64,000 nt of DNA from Lamellibrachia columna (taxonomy: Eukaryota > Annelida > Polychaeta > Sabellida > Siboglinidae), in the NCBI GenBank assembly GCA_963662155.1, contig OY759262.1:67659203-67723202 (forward strand). The letters are read 5' to 3'. The notes beneath the pieces were generated by a model, which saw only the letters and a program-made list of their open reading frames with translations, was not told the origin of the DNA and did no database searches. Position numbers and translations under genes: made by a program. Shown piece by piece: positions 38,131 to 48,722 of the stretch; the stretch's first letter is position 1; each line of letters opens with the position of its first letter.

Positions 38131-38342
38131 AATGTTTATTTTCAGTGGTGGCTTATTATTTATATAATATTAATGTGCTGGCTTAGTACTTCAGGAAAGT
38201 ATTCTTATGAATAATTTCATGAAATATTGATTTCTGGTGCAAACAGCTAATTTATGACCAGCATAGCTGCTGTCATTATGTCTAATGTTTCCACATGAAG
38301 TCTAGCATTTTGATATACATGATCTGACCAGGAGTGTTCGGA

Positions 38343-38600
38343 CCATTCTTATTGGGAGGAGTGGCATAAATGCTCCAGTTCAGAAATGCTTGCAAACGAA
38401 ATATTGAATCTGTTCAGATCAGCATTGAGTCCTGGGAATCTGCTACAGCAGACTGCAACAACTGGCGACAGGCTGTGTGGAGAGGTATCAGGAAGACAGA
38501 AGAAAGGAGAAATAAACTGTGGATGGAGAAGAGAGTCCGGGGGCCCATCAATCCCTCATTGATTGTTATCTCAAGTCTGACCCACGTAAGTAGAATGGTA
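38343..38600 (+). pseudogene. LINE-like ORF2 C-terminal fragment inside the duplicated gene (copy 1)
   Basis: LQFRNACKRNIESVQISIES, then WESATADCNNWRQAVWRGIR and KTEERRNKLWMEKR. The pattern 'CKRD...I....WE..A.DR..WR..V..G....EE.R' is the usual last segment of many RTE/I-like LINE ORF2 proteins. It ends near a CACGTAAGT donor-like site by chance. It is an intronic LINE relic and not a host exon. Also present at 49,560-49,800. Confidence 0.6.
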
Positions 38601-38626
38601 TTGCCATATCTCATACAGGTCACATG

Positions 38627-38706
38627 AAAGTAACAATAGTGACAAATATTCCATCATATCTCATACAGGTCACATATGATGGAATATTTGTCACTATTGT
38701 TACTTT
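38627..38706. repeat. Perfect 32-bp inverted repeat (copy 1 only)
   Basis: The left arm 38,627-38,658 (AAAGTAACAATAGTGACAAA to CATCATA) is the exact reverse complement of 38,675-38,706, with a 16-bp loop. The segment ATCTCATACAGGTCACAT is also duplicated on both sides. Copy 2 has only the right arm (49,830-49,871, with one mismatch). Confidence 0.95.
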
Positions 38707-38881
38707 AATGTAGTTTAATATATTTTTATTATTGCTCCCAACACAGTTATGTTGAACACATTATACTGATGTTACCTTTTGTTATCAGAGCTTAACTGAA
38801 GTGTTTAGTATAGGGGTTCATACATCAATTGAGTTCTTTAGAAAGTCTTACAAGGCAGTAACATGTACTTAACATTGACAG

Positions 38882-39091
38882 AATGTTTTTACATTGGGAG
38901 TCGAATTGGCAAGAACATCCTGTGTCGCTTTGACAAGACTTGCACCAGCATCAGTTGTTGTGTTGACCTTAAGTTGTTCATCTACCAACACACATTGACC
39001 GCCTACGTCAGATATAACACCTGTAACCTGGAACTGATCATTGGCCTCAACGAGTGGATGGCCAGCTTCAACATGTTTGAACAGGACTTCA
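38882..39091 (+). CDS. Exon d (copy 1) of the unidentified gene, Cys-rich
   Basis: 210 bp, acceptor ACATTGACAG, donor TTCA|GTGAGT. Read in phase with the next exon it encodes CFYIGSRIGKNILCRFDKTC, TSISCCVDLKLFIYQHTLTA, YVRYNTCNLELIIGLNEWMA and SFNMFEQDF. The six cysteines, including a SCC pair, and the beta-like alternation suggest a disulfide-bonded extracellular domain. It splices in phase 1 to exon e (A|TA). The frame is open here and in copy 2, with mostly conservative differences. This is the best-preserved exon of the cluster. No confident family assignment. Confidence 0.5.
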
Positions 39092-39413
39092 GTGAGTGAT
39101 TTTACCACAAAATTAATTTATTAATCATTTCACTCCAGTAGACACTTGTTAATATCTCAATGATCCCTTTGGATATCATAGATGACAATAAATTAATTAA
39201 ACAAATGATCTGATTGTGGAAGTTCCAACAGTATCAATAATATTTTTACAAACAAATTTGACAGATATATGTCAAGACTGTCCACACATTGATAAAACTG
39301 TTTAGTGATTCCTTATCCATCTGCACTTTATTTGTTGCTTTGGATAGAAATTTGCTTAAATCTTATTATATATATTTCGGCAACATGCACATGTGTATTT
39401 TATTAATTTTCAG

Positions 39414-39514
39414 TAAAAAAAGACAATGTGAATCTTCTGAAAGAAGCCAACATATTGAGTGTTGTCCACACGAAGCTGTACCTCAAGATTGAGAAGACAA
39501 ACAACATTCTGAAG
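39414..39514 (+). CDS. Exon e (copy 1) of the unidentified gene
   Basis: 101 bp with acceptor TTAATTTTCAG and donor CTGAAG|GTAACC. Joined to exon d in phase 1 it encodes IKKDNVNLLKEANILSVVHT and KLYLKIEKTNNILK. Open in both copies. No downstream exon is seen before repeat X and LINE-A, so the gene is probably truncated here. Confidence 0.45.
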
Positions 39515-39644
39515 GTAACCAGTTTGTTTTATGCTGGAAGATCCTACTGCTACTTTGAGTGGACCTCAATCAAATAACATATTGGCATTGATCTAACATG
39601 ACAGTTGTTGTAGTCTTATTCAGCTCCAGTGAACTTACCGAACA

Positions 39645-39755
39645 AATTATACAACTAGATTCATTACAAGGATTATTTCATCCTTACTTCACTAACAATT
39701 AATAACAGAACATTTCTACTTAACAATAAGGGCTTTATTCGCCCAATATATTAAG
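39645..39755. repeat. Repeat X, left half (copy 1 side)
   Basis: ATTATACAACTAGATTCATT to GGCTTTATTCGCCCAATATA. The 3' end of antisense LINE-A starts immediately after it. The right half is not found at the 5' end of that LINE-A. Confidence 0.75.
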
Positions 39756-39955
39756 TGTTTAACAAGATTTAACAATATTGCCATCCCAAACAAGTTCCAG
39801 ATGGCAAGTGGACAAGGAAGCCATTGGCTTATTGAGAGTCCAACAATGTTCTTATCTATGTGTAGCCTGCCCTTATCAGATATCTGTCAACTCTATTTTT
39901 AAACATACACCACTAGCATTAACACAATCATTTGGCAGTTTGTTCCATTCGTTTA

Positions 39956-40497
39956 TCACCAGAAATAGTACTTTCTCATGTCCAACCTACACTGCTCCTT
40001 ATCTAATGCTACTTTGTGTCCTCTGGTTCTACTGCCTTCTTTAAGTTTGAAGAACATAATCCTATCAACATCCTCATAACCATTCACTATTTTAAACACT
40101 TTTATTTGGTCTCCTCTTAGTCTTCTGGTCTGTAGTGTTGTCAAACCACATTTGAATAAGCGGCTTTCATAACTAAGGTCTCTCAATCCTAGAAACATTT
40201 TAGTTGCTCTTCGTTGTATTCTTTCTAGCTTGTCTGTATCCTTTTACGATACGGCCTCCATGCTTGAATACAATATTCCAAATGTGTTCTAACTATTGCT
40301 TTGTACAGGGGTACAATTAGCTGTTTCTCCTTATACGTGATAGATCTCCTAATTAACCCTAGAATTTGATTTCCTTTCGAATCAGCAATCCGACATTTCT
40401 CTGAAACTTTCATATCATCACTAAATGTTACTCCTAAGTCCTTTTCTTGTGTTGTTCTACTTAGTACATCATCCTGCATTTTATATTCTTCGTCCAT
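39956..40497 (-). pseudogene. LINE-A copy 5 ORF2 C-terminal region
   Basis: Frames read DEEYKMQDDVLSRTTQEKDL, GVTFSDDMKVSEKCRIADSK, VPLYKAIVRTHLEYCIQAWR and, after a frame change near 40,240, LRDLSYESRLFKCGLTTLQT, RRLRGDQIKVFKIVNGYEDV and RTRGHKVALDKEQCRLDMRK. The end of ORF2 continues to about 39,880. This is the conserved thumb/connection segment of the family. Confidence 0.85.
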
Positions 40498-40679
40498 GTT
40501 TCATGTCCTATGTGTATGCATTTACGCTTCCCAAAATTGAATAACATTGGCCATTTTTCAGACCTTTTAAATAGATCATCCTGTAAACTTTGTTTATCTG
40601 TATCATTAGTAACCTTTCTGAATACTTTTGTGTCATCTGCAAATTTGAGTACTTTGCTAAATATGTCATCCTCCAAATC

Positions 40680-40761
<82 letters not shown>

Positions 40762-41650
40762 AATATAGGGCCTAATACTGATCCCTGTGGTACCCTAATC
40801 AAAACAGATTTCCAGTTTGAAATCTCACCATCTACTATTACTCTGTGTCTTTTGTGTGTAAGCCACTTTTCTATCCAGTTGATTACATCATTACCTATGC
40901 CATGGGGTTTTAGTTTAAGTAACAATCTTTGATGTGGCACTTTATCAAAACCTTTCTGAAAATCTAAGTAGACAACATCCACTGGAGACCCGTCATCTAC
41001 CCACTTTGTAATTTCTTCAAAAAAACAAGAGATTGTTAAACATGACCTTGCTTTTAGGAATCGATGTTGAGATGTATTTATTAATTGATGTTTTACATGG
41101 AATTCCACCATGTGATCTCTAATTAATGTTTCGAGTAATGTACATACAACTGATGTTAAACTCACTGGTCTGTCATTTTCTGGCTTCTTCCTTGATCCCT
41201 TCTTAAATAGCGACATAATGTTTGCTTCTTTCCATTCTGTAGGAACTATTCCTTCTTCTAGTGACAAGTTAAACAATTTTGCAAGTGGTGTACTAATTTG
41301 CTGAACAATTTCCTTAAGCAGTTTTGGTGGTATCCCATCTACTTCAGGTGATTTATTATCTTTCATCTTCTTAATTTTCTTTGCTATCATTTCAGGAGTT
41401 ACAAATAACTGCCCTATATGTTCTGATTAATTGCCCTCAAATTTAGTAAATGGAACTGGAAGTGAGCTGATATTTTCTGTGGTAAAAACTGAGCTGAAAT
41501 ACTCATTCAAGACCTCTGCCATTTGGAACCCGTTTGAAATTATGTTTTCACTGTTGTTTTCCAGTGGTCCGACCTTATCTCGAACTTTGTCTTTACTCCT
41601 TACATAAGCATAGAAACTCTTGCTGTCATTTTTTATATTACCTGCCTATT
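40461..41650 (-). pseudogene. LINE-A copy 5 ORF2 linker and reverse transcriptase
   Basis: Read from about 41,650: SFYAYVRSKDKVRDKVGPLE, SNGFQMAEVLNEYFSSVFTT, a stop near 41,428, then the long frame from 41,390. That frame contains IKKMKDNKSPEVDGIPPKLL, WKEANIMSLFKKGSRKKPEN, RPVSLTSVVCTLLETLIRDH, SQHRFLKARSCLTISCFFEE, VVYLDFQKGFDKVPHQRLLL (motif A), VPQGSVLGPIL (motif B) and, after about 30 Ile-Tyr residues coded by (TA)n, INDLEDDIFSKVLKFADDTK (motif C with FADD intact). The TA tract stays in frame, so the insertion lengthens the protein between motifs B and C and would be expected to abolish activity. Confidence 0.9.
40681..40758. repeat. (TA)n expansion within LINE-A copy 5
   Basis: About 75 bp of TA between CATT and AACAATATAGGGCC, at the codons for (L)IYIND. 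Same position as in copy 4 and copy 6. Confidence 0.95.
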
Positions 41651-41913
41651 TTTTCAAAGGTTCTTTTAGATTTTATAATTTCAGTTGTAGCTAGGTTAAG
41701 TGCCTCTTTGTAGTTTGTGTAGTCAGTCTTCTACATTTCCAGTGTGTTTATAGACCCACCACAGCATCTGTTTGTGAGCAATTTTTTTAATAGCCTCTTT
41801 TGACAGGTGTTTTTTCCTTGACCTTTTCCCATGTTTTCTTAATGGAAAAAAATTCTCAATAATGCCCTCAATCTCAAGTCCAGTATTCTGTTGCTGTCTT
41901 GTTCTTCAGCAAA

Positions 41914-42335
41914 TTATTGGTTATAGTCACTTGAGCCCAAAGGTTCGTGTACTTCAACATTGTCAACTAATTCATTTTGAGAAGACAAAATTAAATCTAA
42001 CACATTCCCACCTCTGGTTGGTTCCAAGACATGTTGAGTAAGGAAACAATCCTGTGTTAGAAGTAGAAACTTATGGTCATCACCTCCAGCACTCTCTAAT
42101 GATTCCCATTGTATATGGCCATGTATAGATTCTTTAATATATAAAATGAGTCCACCTCCCCTTCTTTCTCGTCTATCCTTCCTAAACATTACATAGCCTG
42201 TCAGTGCTAACTCAACATCTACTATATCTTCATTTGCCCATGATTCTGTGATGCCTATTACATGAGGATCAATATCTGCTACCCTAATGTCTAACTCACT
42301 TTTTTTATTTACTATTGTCCGAAATTATAGGTGAA
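41914..42335 (-). pseudogene. LINE-A copy 5 ORF2 endonuclease domain
   Basis: Starts with ELDIRVADIDPHVIGITESW and ANEDIVDVELALTGYVMFRK, then DRRERRGGGLILYIKESI. A deletion follows, after which come LLTQDCFLTQHVLEPTRGGN, VLDLILSSQNELVDNVEVHE and PLGSSDYNQ. These are the ITESW, RRGGGL, LDL and SD(H/Y) blocks of CR1-type apurinic-like endonucleases. The middle, including the GDFN-type catalytic block, is missing. Confidence 0.85.
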
Positions 42336-42402
42336 CATTTCTTTGGATGTGTATTTGTAGTAGTACTCCTTTGAGTTTTCTCTGTCAGTTCCTCCTGCGC
42401 AT

Positions 42403-43533
42403 CTAGTTTAAATAATTTATGGTACCTGTGCCCTTGTCGATAACTCTGACAAACTCACACCCAAGAACTGCAGTGCCCTTCCCTGTCAGATGAAGTCCAT
42501 CTCTCATGAAAAAGTCATCTCTTCCCACAAAGTTTAACCACATGTCTACGAAGTCTACTCCCTCCTCCATACATACCTTCTGGAGCAGTGTATTGATCGT
42601 CATCCTCCTACAGTTGCTATATTCCTCACCCCTGCCTCCCATTATTGGTAATATCCCCGACAATACAATCTGTCCAACACGTGCCTCTTTAAGTGTCTTG
42701 ATCAACCTCTTGTACTTACCAACGATGGCTGACGTTCCCTCCTTCTCGGCATTGTTCGTTCCCACATGCACGAGAACAGCAACTCCCGTGCCACCACCCA
42801 TGACTTGTCTTGCCTTCTCTGCTATATCCTCTAGTTTTGCCCCTGGTAGGCATACTGTTATGTCATCTCCTCTATTTACAATTTTATCCACTTTCCTAAT
42901 GATGGAATCCCCCATAAATACCCGGGCTTTCCTCGCTTTCCCCTGTGATACTACATCAGCAAAGCTCCTTTCCTGTTGCACACTAATAGTATGCACCCTT
43001 TCTCTCCTATCATCAACCTTTACCGTCTTACCACCTGGCAATCCCTCTCCACTCACCCGCTTACCTCTCTTTTGTTGCATACTCTGCCTCCTATCAACTT
43101 TCTTCTTCTGATCCACAGTCTTCTCCTTTTCTCTGCTCTTGATATCCTCGACCATCCTGCCACCTGACAATCCCTATTCACTCACTCGGTTATCTTCCTT
43201 TTGTTGCACATTCTTCCTTTTTCCATCTTTCTTCTTCTTACCAGCTTTCTCCCTCACATTGCCACTGCTCTCCTTGTTCTCACCACCTCTGTTCTCCTCA
43301 TTTTCACTACCTCTGCTCTCCTCGTTCTCACCGCCTCTGCTCTCCTTGCTCTCACCACCTCTGCTCTCCTCGGTCTCACCACCTCTGCTCTCATCATTCT
43401 CACCACCTCTGCTCTCTTCTTTCTCACCCTGCCCTGTCATCATCAAAATCATATGCCTTAACTCAATTACCTGCTCCTGCAGATATAGCATGACACCACA
43501 GCCGACTAGATGCACGCCACAAGTTCTTTTCAC
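42403..43533 (-). pseudogene. LINE-A copy 5 ORF1: coiled/acidic region and SGNH esterase
   Basis: One frame of about 376 codons interrupted only by a TAG at 43,174-43,176. The N-terminal part begins MKRTCGVHLVGCGVMLYLQE, followed by an ESRGGEN repeat (seven to eight copies of 7-8 residues), a basic KKKKDGKRKN stretch and a second linker. The C-terminal esterase shows ARVFMGDSIIRKVDKIVN (nucleophile block GDS), GDDITVCLPGAKLEDI, VAVLVHVGTNNAEKEG (GTNN block), LSGILPIMGGRGEE and DDFFMRDGLHLTGKGTAVLG (D..H block). All three catalytic blocks are intact. In CR1-type LINEs such ORF1 esterases are known; their role is thought to involve membrane or RNP handling. Confidence 0.88.
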
Positions 43534-43624
43534 AGCGAGTAACCAAGCCTACCAAACGACTGTATCAATGCACTAACAGTAAACAATTTCAAAGCAAAAT
43601 ATAAAAATTACTGTCAGGACCACT

Positions 43625-44930
43625 GATTAAGGGGCTATATATGAGCCAGTAGGCTCCCTGTCCCAAACCCGTTCAAGGTATGATTCAAGGTATGGCTAAA
43701 ACAATAACACTAAAATGTGTTATGTGCCCACTGGCCACTGTGCTGCCACTTTGCTAAAATTGGTGCCGTTCTCGAATCACTCCAAATCGAAGCTTTTCAA
43801 AGTTCATTTTCACAGTCAAATATCACATTAATCAGAATGTCTTGACACACTGTATTGCCAATCAGATTGTCCACCTCAGTATTAACGGTACAAAGTTAAT
43901 TGGCGTAATATCCTTAAAACGTTTTCGAACTGGTTACAATCATCAAGCCTTCCCCAATGACGACAAGATACTGACATTATTAAAAACGAGTCGTCCAGTA
44001 GGCATCTATGTTACAAATGCCAACTTGGCTCTATAAACATTCAATGTGGCTGCACCCGTATTATGAAGAAAACATTTTTATAACTCAACAGAATGTGCTA
44101 AATATTGTTTCCCATGTCAATTCGTCAAATCCGTTAACTCCCATTATTGTTATTCGTACGTTTTCGCCAAATTGGCGAAGCAGTCCAATTTTCCGTTCGC
44201 AAAATACTGATTCGCTTCGCCATTGGCGAAAGGCGATCGATTAGCAGTTATTACTGTTACATTTCTATCTACAGTACTGCAAACCTAAAACATTAAAGCA
44301 GCACATTGTCTTATTTCATATTAAAAAATATCTTGTATGCCACATAAACAAGAAATGAAATTTTCCACTTACAGGTATCTGCAAAATGTGGTATATGTTT
44401 GAGCCAGATTTATGCTGCATGTGATGTGTAAATATTGCTCCCCCAAATTATTTAAAAGGTTTCCTGCATGAAATGTTGCTACAAATACTGCATGTTGCAC
44501 ATACATATTTTTAAATCGTTACAGTTTGCCTTATTGATGACCAGTGAAATTAACTGCAATGCAGAATTACAAGGAAATAAGCAACTTATTTGATTAACAG
44601 GCCGAATTAAGTTTTTGATGCCTAACCATGAAACTATACACAAATATATATATTTAGACATTTGCATGTTTTCATAAACGATATGGCATTGCAGATAACC
44701 ACCCATATTGGTTTGCTATCAAAAATGAATTGATCGATATTTGGGAACATGTGAAAAGGGTCAAGCAGTCTATCACGAACAAAGTGGAATAGGTAGTCAG
44801 TGGATGATGATGTTGCCAAAAGATTCACAGGAGTTGACCTAGTAAGTATACATTATCTACATCCAGGTTTTGTGAAAACAATATTTTCCTAGTTTTGTTG
44901 CTGTAAATATCTGTGAGTGTCTCTATTTCA
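43625..44930. other. Unique spacer between LINE-A copy 5 and duplication copy 2
   Basis: No gene recognised. A small inverted pair GTTTTCGCCAAATTGGCGAA / TTCGCCATTGGCGAAAG lies near 44,159-44,232. Short frames have no recognisable domain. Confidence 0.4.
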
Positions 44931-45140
44931 CCTTCCTCCTGATCTCTTGTTGTATACAAGTGTTGATGTCTTCACCTTCCTCCTGATCTCTTGTTGTATA
45001 CAAGTGTTGATGTCTTCACCTTCCTGCTGATCTCTTGTTGTATACAAGTGTTGATGTCTTCACCTCCTGATCTCTTGTTGTATACAAGTGTTGATGTCTT
45101 CACCTTCCTCCTGATCTCTTATTGTATACAAGTGTTGATG
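44930..45140. repeat. 44-bp tandem repeat, ~5 units
   Basis: Units of CTCCTGATCTCTTGTTGTAT plus ACAAGTGTTGATGTCTTCACCTTC. Duplication copy 1 has a single unit at 34,218-34,262, so the expansion is specific to copy 2. Confidence 0.93.
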
Positions 45141-45464
45141 CACCAATGAATGTTTCCATGCTATTTTGTATAAACAAGAATAATGCAGAACTGCTTTGAA
45201 AGTTGAAAGGGCCTTTTTAACTATATCGAACTGGTACTGTTGTTTTTATAGTGTTTTATCATGTTTTATATGTTCCCCGCTGAACATTTTATAAAATCAT
45301 ATATTTTATGCCCTACATTTACTGTTTTATTTATAAATATACATCTTTTAGATAGATCTCTACTTTGAGTAATAACGTAATGTAAAGCGCCATAAAGCAC
45401 TTGGTGAATATGATGCTAAAGTTTGAATTTTTTTTATTACAATATTATATGTTATGTGTCTGTA

Positions 45465-46092
45465 GGCAAGTACCAATGTCTCCTAGATATGTGCTGTTGG
45501 CAAGTACCTATGTCTCCTTGCTATGTGTTGTAGGCAAGTACCAATGTCTCTTTGCTATGTGCTGTAGGCAAGTACCAATGTCTCCTTACTATGTTCTGTA
45601 GGCAAGTACCAATGTCTCCTTGGTATGTGCTGTAGGCAAGCACCTACTTCTCCTTGGTATGTGCTGTTGGCAAGCAGCAATGTCTCCTTGGTATGTGCTG
45701 TCAACAAGCACCAATGTCTCCTTGCTATGTGCTGTCAGCAAGCACCAATGTCTCCTTGCTGTGTGCTGTTGGCAAGCACCAATGTCTCCTTGCTGTGTGC
45801 TGTCAGCAAGCACTAATGTCTCCTTGCAATGTGCTGTCGACAAGCACCAATGTCTCCTTGCTATGTGCTGTCAGCAAGCATCAATGTCTCCTTGCTATGT
45901 GCTGTAGCCAAGCACCAACATCTCCCTGCTATGTGCTGTTGGCAAGCACCAATGTCTCCTTGGTATGTGCTGTCGACAAGCACCAATGTCTCCTTGGTAT
46001 GTGCTGTCAACAAGCACCAATGTCTTCTTGCTATGTGGTGTTGGCAAGCACCAATATCTCCTTGCTATGTGCTGTAGTCAACTACCAAAATC
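45465..46092. repeat. 34-bp minisatellite, duplication copy 2
   Basis: About 18 units, same repeat as 34,325-34,735 (CTTGCTATGTGCTGTAGGCA, AGCACCAATGTCTC) but more units and different variants. The first units read GTAGGCAAGTACC, close to an acceptor-like TTGTAGGCAAGCAC at the array's right end. Confidence 0.94.
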
Positions 46093-46109
46093 TACTTGCT
46101 TCTTGTGGT

Positions 46110-46330
46110 TGTAGGCAAGCACGAAGAAAGCAGCCCAGCCGAGATCAAGAAGGTTCAGATGGAGGAACCTGCTGCACTGTTGTTTACCTCAAAAAGCTGC
46201 TTGCACCATTCCTACATGCGTACGACTTCTTCATGCAGACAGTCAAGAACATCAAACAAACTTGGCGTACCAGTGTGCCGGGTCTGTATTTGAATTTGTT
46301 TTGCTGTTTAAGGGTCAGACCACGATAATA
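46110..46330 (+). other. Possible exon, copy 2 counterpart of 34,755-34,975
   Basis: Encodes the same protein-like pieces (AEIKKVQMEEPAALLF and YLKKLLAPFLHAYDFFMQTV) in two frames. Function unknown; coding status doubtful. Confidence 0.25.
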
Positions 46331-47705
46331 CCGCCTGCTGTACTTTAGATGGTTGTAGCTACAGCCAATGTCAGTGATTTTTAACTGGGAAGTCACTTGA
46401 TCTAGTCAGCCAGCAAGTTTCTGTTTTCTTTCTCCCTCCTCAAATAATTTAGCCCATTGTGAATCAGGGCCATTGATGTTCATATCTGTAGAGTATATGA
46501 ATTGTTTAAAGATATGTACAGTCAGCTTAATGTATATATTTTTTTGAAATTATTGAAAAAATTTACTTTGAACATTAAATCTGTTGTGAATAGGTTTATG
46601 TCGTAGTATGTAGAGTTGGAGCCACTTTTGACCTTTTCCACATGGGTCCAGTTGAATATAATCTAGTAGCTTGTCCGATGTCTTTATAAAAACTAAATGA
46701 CACATTTGCACAAATGAGCTAGCATGTCATAGTGGATACTAGATAGGTTAGATTTTTTGCAAAATGATTTTGAAATGAGGCGAGAGAAAAATCAAACTGA
46801 GGATGGAGCTTGTCTCCCACAATTGCTGTGAGACTCAAATTTCCAGTTGTCCTGCTCAGGAGAACAAATCTCCCACTATATTTCTGTTGAAATTACATTC
46901 TTTGCAGCCTAACAACATATTGTTAATCCCTCCCCTTACTAATGCCTGAACAATGCAGACCTGTCTAACCTGTGTCCTTGTGTCTTGTGTGTCGTTGACA
47001 TTGTTTATAAGCCATAGACGAGCAAAGCACTGGCACCTTCGGGTTCCCTAATGTCAACTTGTCACCCACTGTAAACCAGGCTCACATTAATCAATGTACA
47101 ATCCGTTAACTATCCATTGAGATAATACCTAGCGATACATCATGGTATAAGACATATTATGTTTATGTTCACATGCAATAGATACAATACGGCACAGGCA
47201 CTGCTTGAAGAGATCTTTGGGCTAAAGGTGAATGAAAAGTTCCCAAAGAAACTGCTGTAGTAGACATCATGTGGTGTTGGTGTCTGGGAAATAGACGGAA
47301 AATGGTCATTACAGCCACAAAGTAATCATGATGGAAGTCACTTTTGTCCTGCTTTTATGATTATTGCTGTCCATATTACCCTTACCCAGCATCTCCACGT
47401 GAATTCAAGGTGTCATGTAGGTATTGATAAGCGTTTTCACTGCAGCTTGGCAGGGGTGTGCACATAGAGCACTGATGTTTACATGTTATGACATATTTAC
47501 GCGTCATGTATATGGCAACACTCGAATTCTATTAGAAAATGAAGATCTGCCACTAAATATAATATGTTCATTCGTCCTTAATTACCTTGTTTGGTCATGT
47601 GATAACATTACCTCAAGACCTCAGCTGGTAAGCTTCCAGAAGCTTAGAATTTGATGGCAAGATATGTCATGTAGTAGGCTACGTTGACTATGTTGTATAT
47701 TGTAG

Positions 47706-47827
47706 ATTGCTCCTGATGGCAGACATCTGAGTGTGGCTGGATCTCAACAAGTCACCATTTCTGTGAGCAACATGATGAATGGGATGTTATTATTAACAAT
47801 GTTGAGCTGAACGTGGTAGAAAAACAG
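47706..47827 (+). pseudogene. Exon a (copy 2), frameshifted
   Basis: Same acceptor and GC-type donor as copy 1 exon a, but one base is missing near 47,781 (AATGGGATG against AATGTGGATG), so the exon is 122 bp and the frame breaks after NMMN. Confidence 0.55.
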
Positions 47828-47828
47828 G

Positions 47829-48235
47829 CAAGTTGGATAGTTCCCATGGATGACCCTTACAGCTAATCACCTAAAGTGTGTACTGAATGTGGTAGACAAA
47901 CAGAGAAGTTGGATACTTCCCATGGGTTACCCTTACAACTAATCAACTAAAATGTGTATTGAATGTTGTTGGATACTTCACATGGATGACCCTTACAACT
48001 GATCAACTAAAATATATATTGAATGTTGTTGGATACTTCACATGGATGACCCTTACAACTAATCAACTAAAATGTGTATTGAATGTTGTTGGATACTTCA
48101 CATGGATGACCCTTACAACTAATCAACTAAAATGTGTATTGAATGTTGTTGGATACTTCACATGGATGACCCTTACAACTAATCAATCTAAAATGTGTAC
48201 TGAATGTGGTAGAAAAAACAGGCAAGTTGGATACA
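47829..48235. repeat. 60-bp tandem repeat in the intron after exon a (copy 2)
   Basis: Units of ACTAATCAACTAAAATGTGT, ATTGAATGTTGTTGGATACT and TCACATGGATGACCCTTACA. Four almost identical units at 47,950-48,185 represent a recent expansion absent from copy 1. A 93-codon open frame spans them because 60 is a multiple of 3. Confidence 0.93.
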
Positions 48236-48557
48236 ACTAATCAACTAAAGTGTGTATTGTATATTTTATTCTAGTTATCACTCCATCTCCTGTATTGCAA
48301 TGTTTGGTGTATCATGTTTTGACCAAACTTGTGTAACATTTGAGGTGTTTCAGAACCTATTTTTATCTCACATTTTGTCATTATCTTGACATAGTGTCAA
48401 TATGTATCAGTGATAAAATACTTCATTTAAGAAATTAATATTTAAATAAAAAGCTGAGGAAAAATGCTATTTAATTTAATAATTCTTGTTGAACTTTTCC
48501 CACATGTTATGTTCCTTTCCTTGCTGCTGTAGAAATGTATGATGACTTTGCTCGTAG

Positions 48558-48722
48558 GTGGCAACTGGAGCAGTGATTGATGTGGGTCGTAATCCAGACT
48601 GTTGTTCTGATCCTCACATTCACATGGCTATGGTAGAGACAGGCCCATGTAGGATGATCGACCCCACCGAATACCTACCCAAATGGGTGCAGGAGTATGA
48701 CCACTTCGTACTTGTCTGGAGA
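48558..48722 (+). CDS. Exon b (copy 2) of the unidentified gene
   Basis: 165 bp, phase 0 to phase 0, acceptor GCTCGTAG and donor TGGAGA|GTGAGT. It encodes VATGAVIDVGRNPDCCSDPH, IHMAMVETGPCRMIDPTEYL and PKWVQEYDHFVLVWR without stops. The intact splice phase to exon c indicates that this copy keeps the original frame at the donor, whereas copy 1 lost a base. A block of about seven codons present in copy 1 is missing here. Confidence 0.5.

Larger units (their letters stand above)
34215..39755. repeat. Segmental duplication, copy 1
   Basis: About 5.5 kb repeated at 44,935-50,900 with high identity over exons, introns and embedded repeats. It starts around CTGATCTCTTGTTGTATACA and ends in the left half of repeat X and the 3' end of an antisense LINE-A. 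Differences from copy 2 include a 270-bp segment (about 36,020-36,290) missing from copy 2, fewer tandem units and a private palindrome at 38,627-38,706. Confidence 0.92.
39757..43620 (-). mobile_element. LINE-A copy 5: nearly full-length CR1-like retrotransposon
   Basis: Minus-strand element with ORF1 (esterase, 43,533-42,403), ORF2 endonuclease (about 42,330-41,914), linker and RT (about 41,650-40,461), a C-terminal region (40,497-39,956, different frame) and a 3' UTR ending TTGTTAAATCTTGTTAAACA. Lesions seen: an in-frame TAG in ORF1, a deletion in the endonuclease, a stop near 41,428, a ~75-bp (TA)n insertion in RT, a frameshift near 40,490 and others in the tail. It defines the family to which the window's other LINE-A pieces belong. 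CR1-group membership rests on the ORF1 esterase plus the RT/tail blocks. Confidence 0.9.

Noticed and set aside
38370..38600. Conserved 85-codon frame taken at first as a host exon of the duplicated gene
   Set aside because: The ACKRNIES..WES...NWRQAV...EERR pattern is the usual end of LINE ORF2 proteins, so it is an embedded retrotransposon piece.
42506..43111. Plus-strand open frame of 201 codons opposite LINE-A ORF1
   Set aside because: Shadow of the esterase ORF1 on the minus strand; low-complexity Leu/Ser/Pro composition and no motif.
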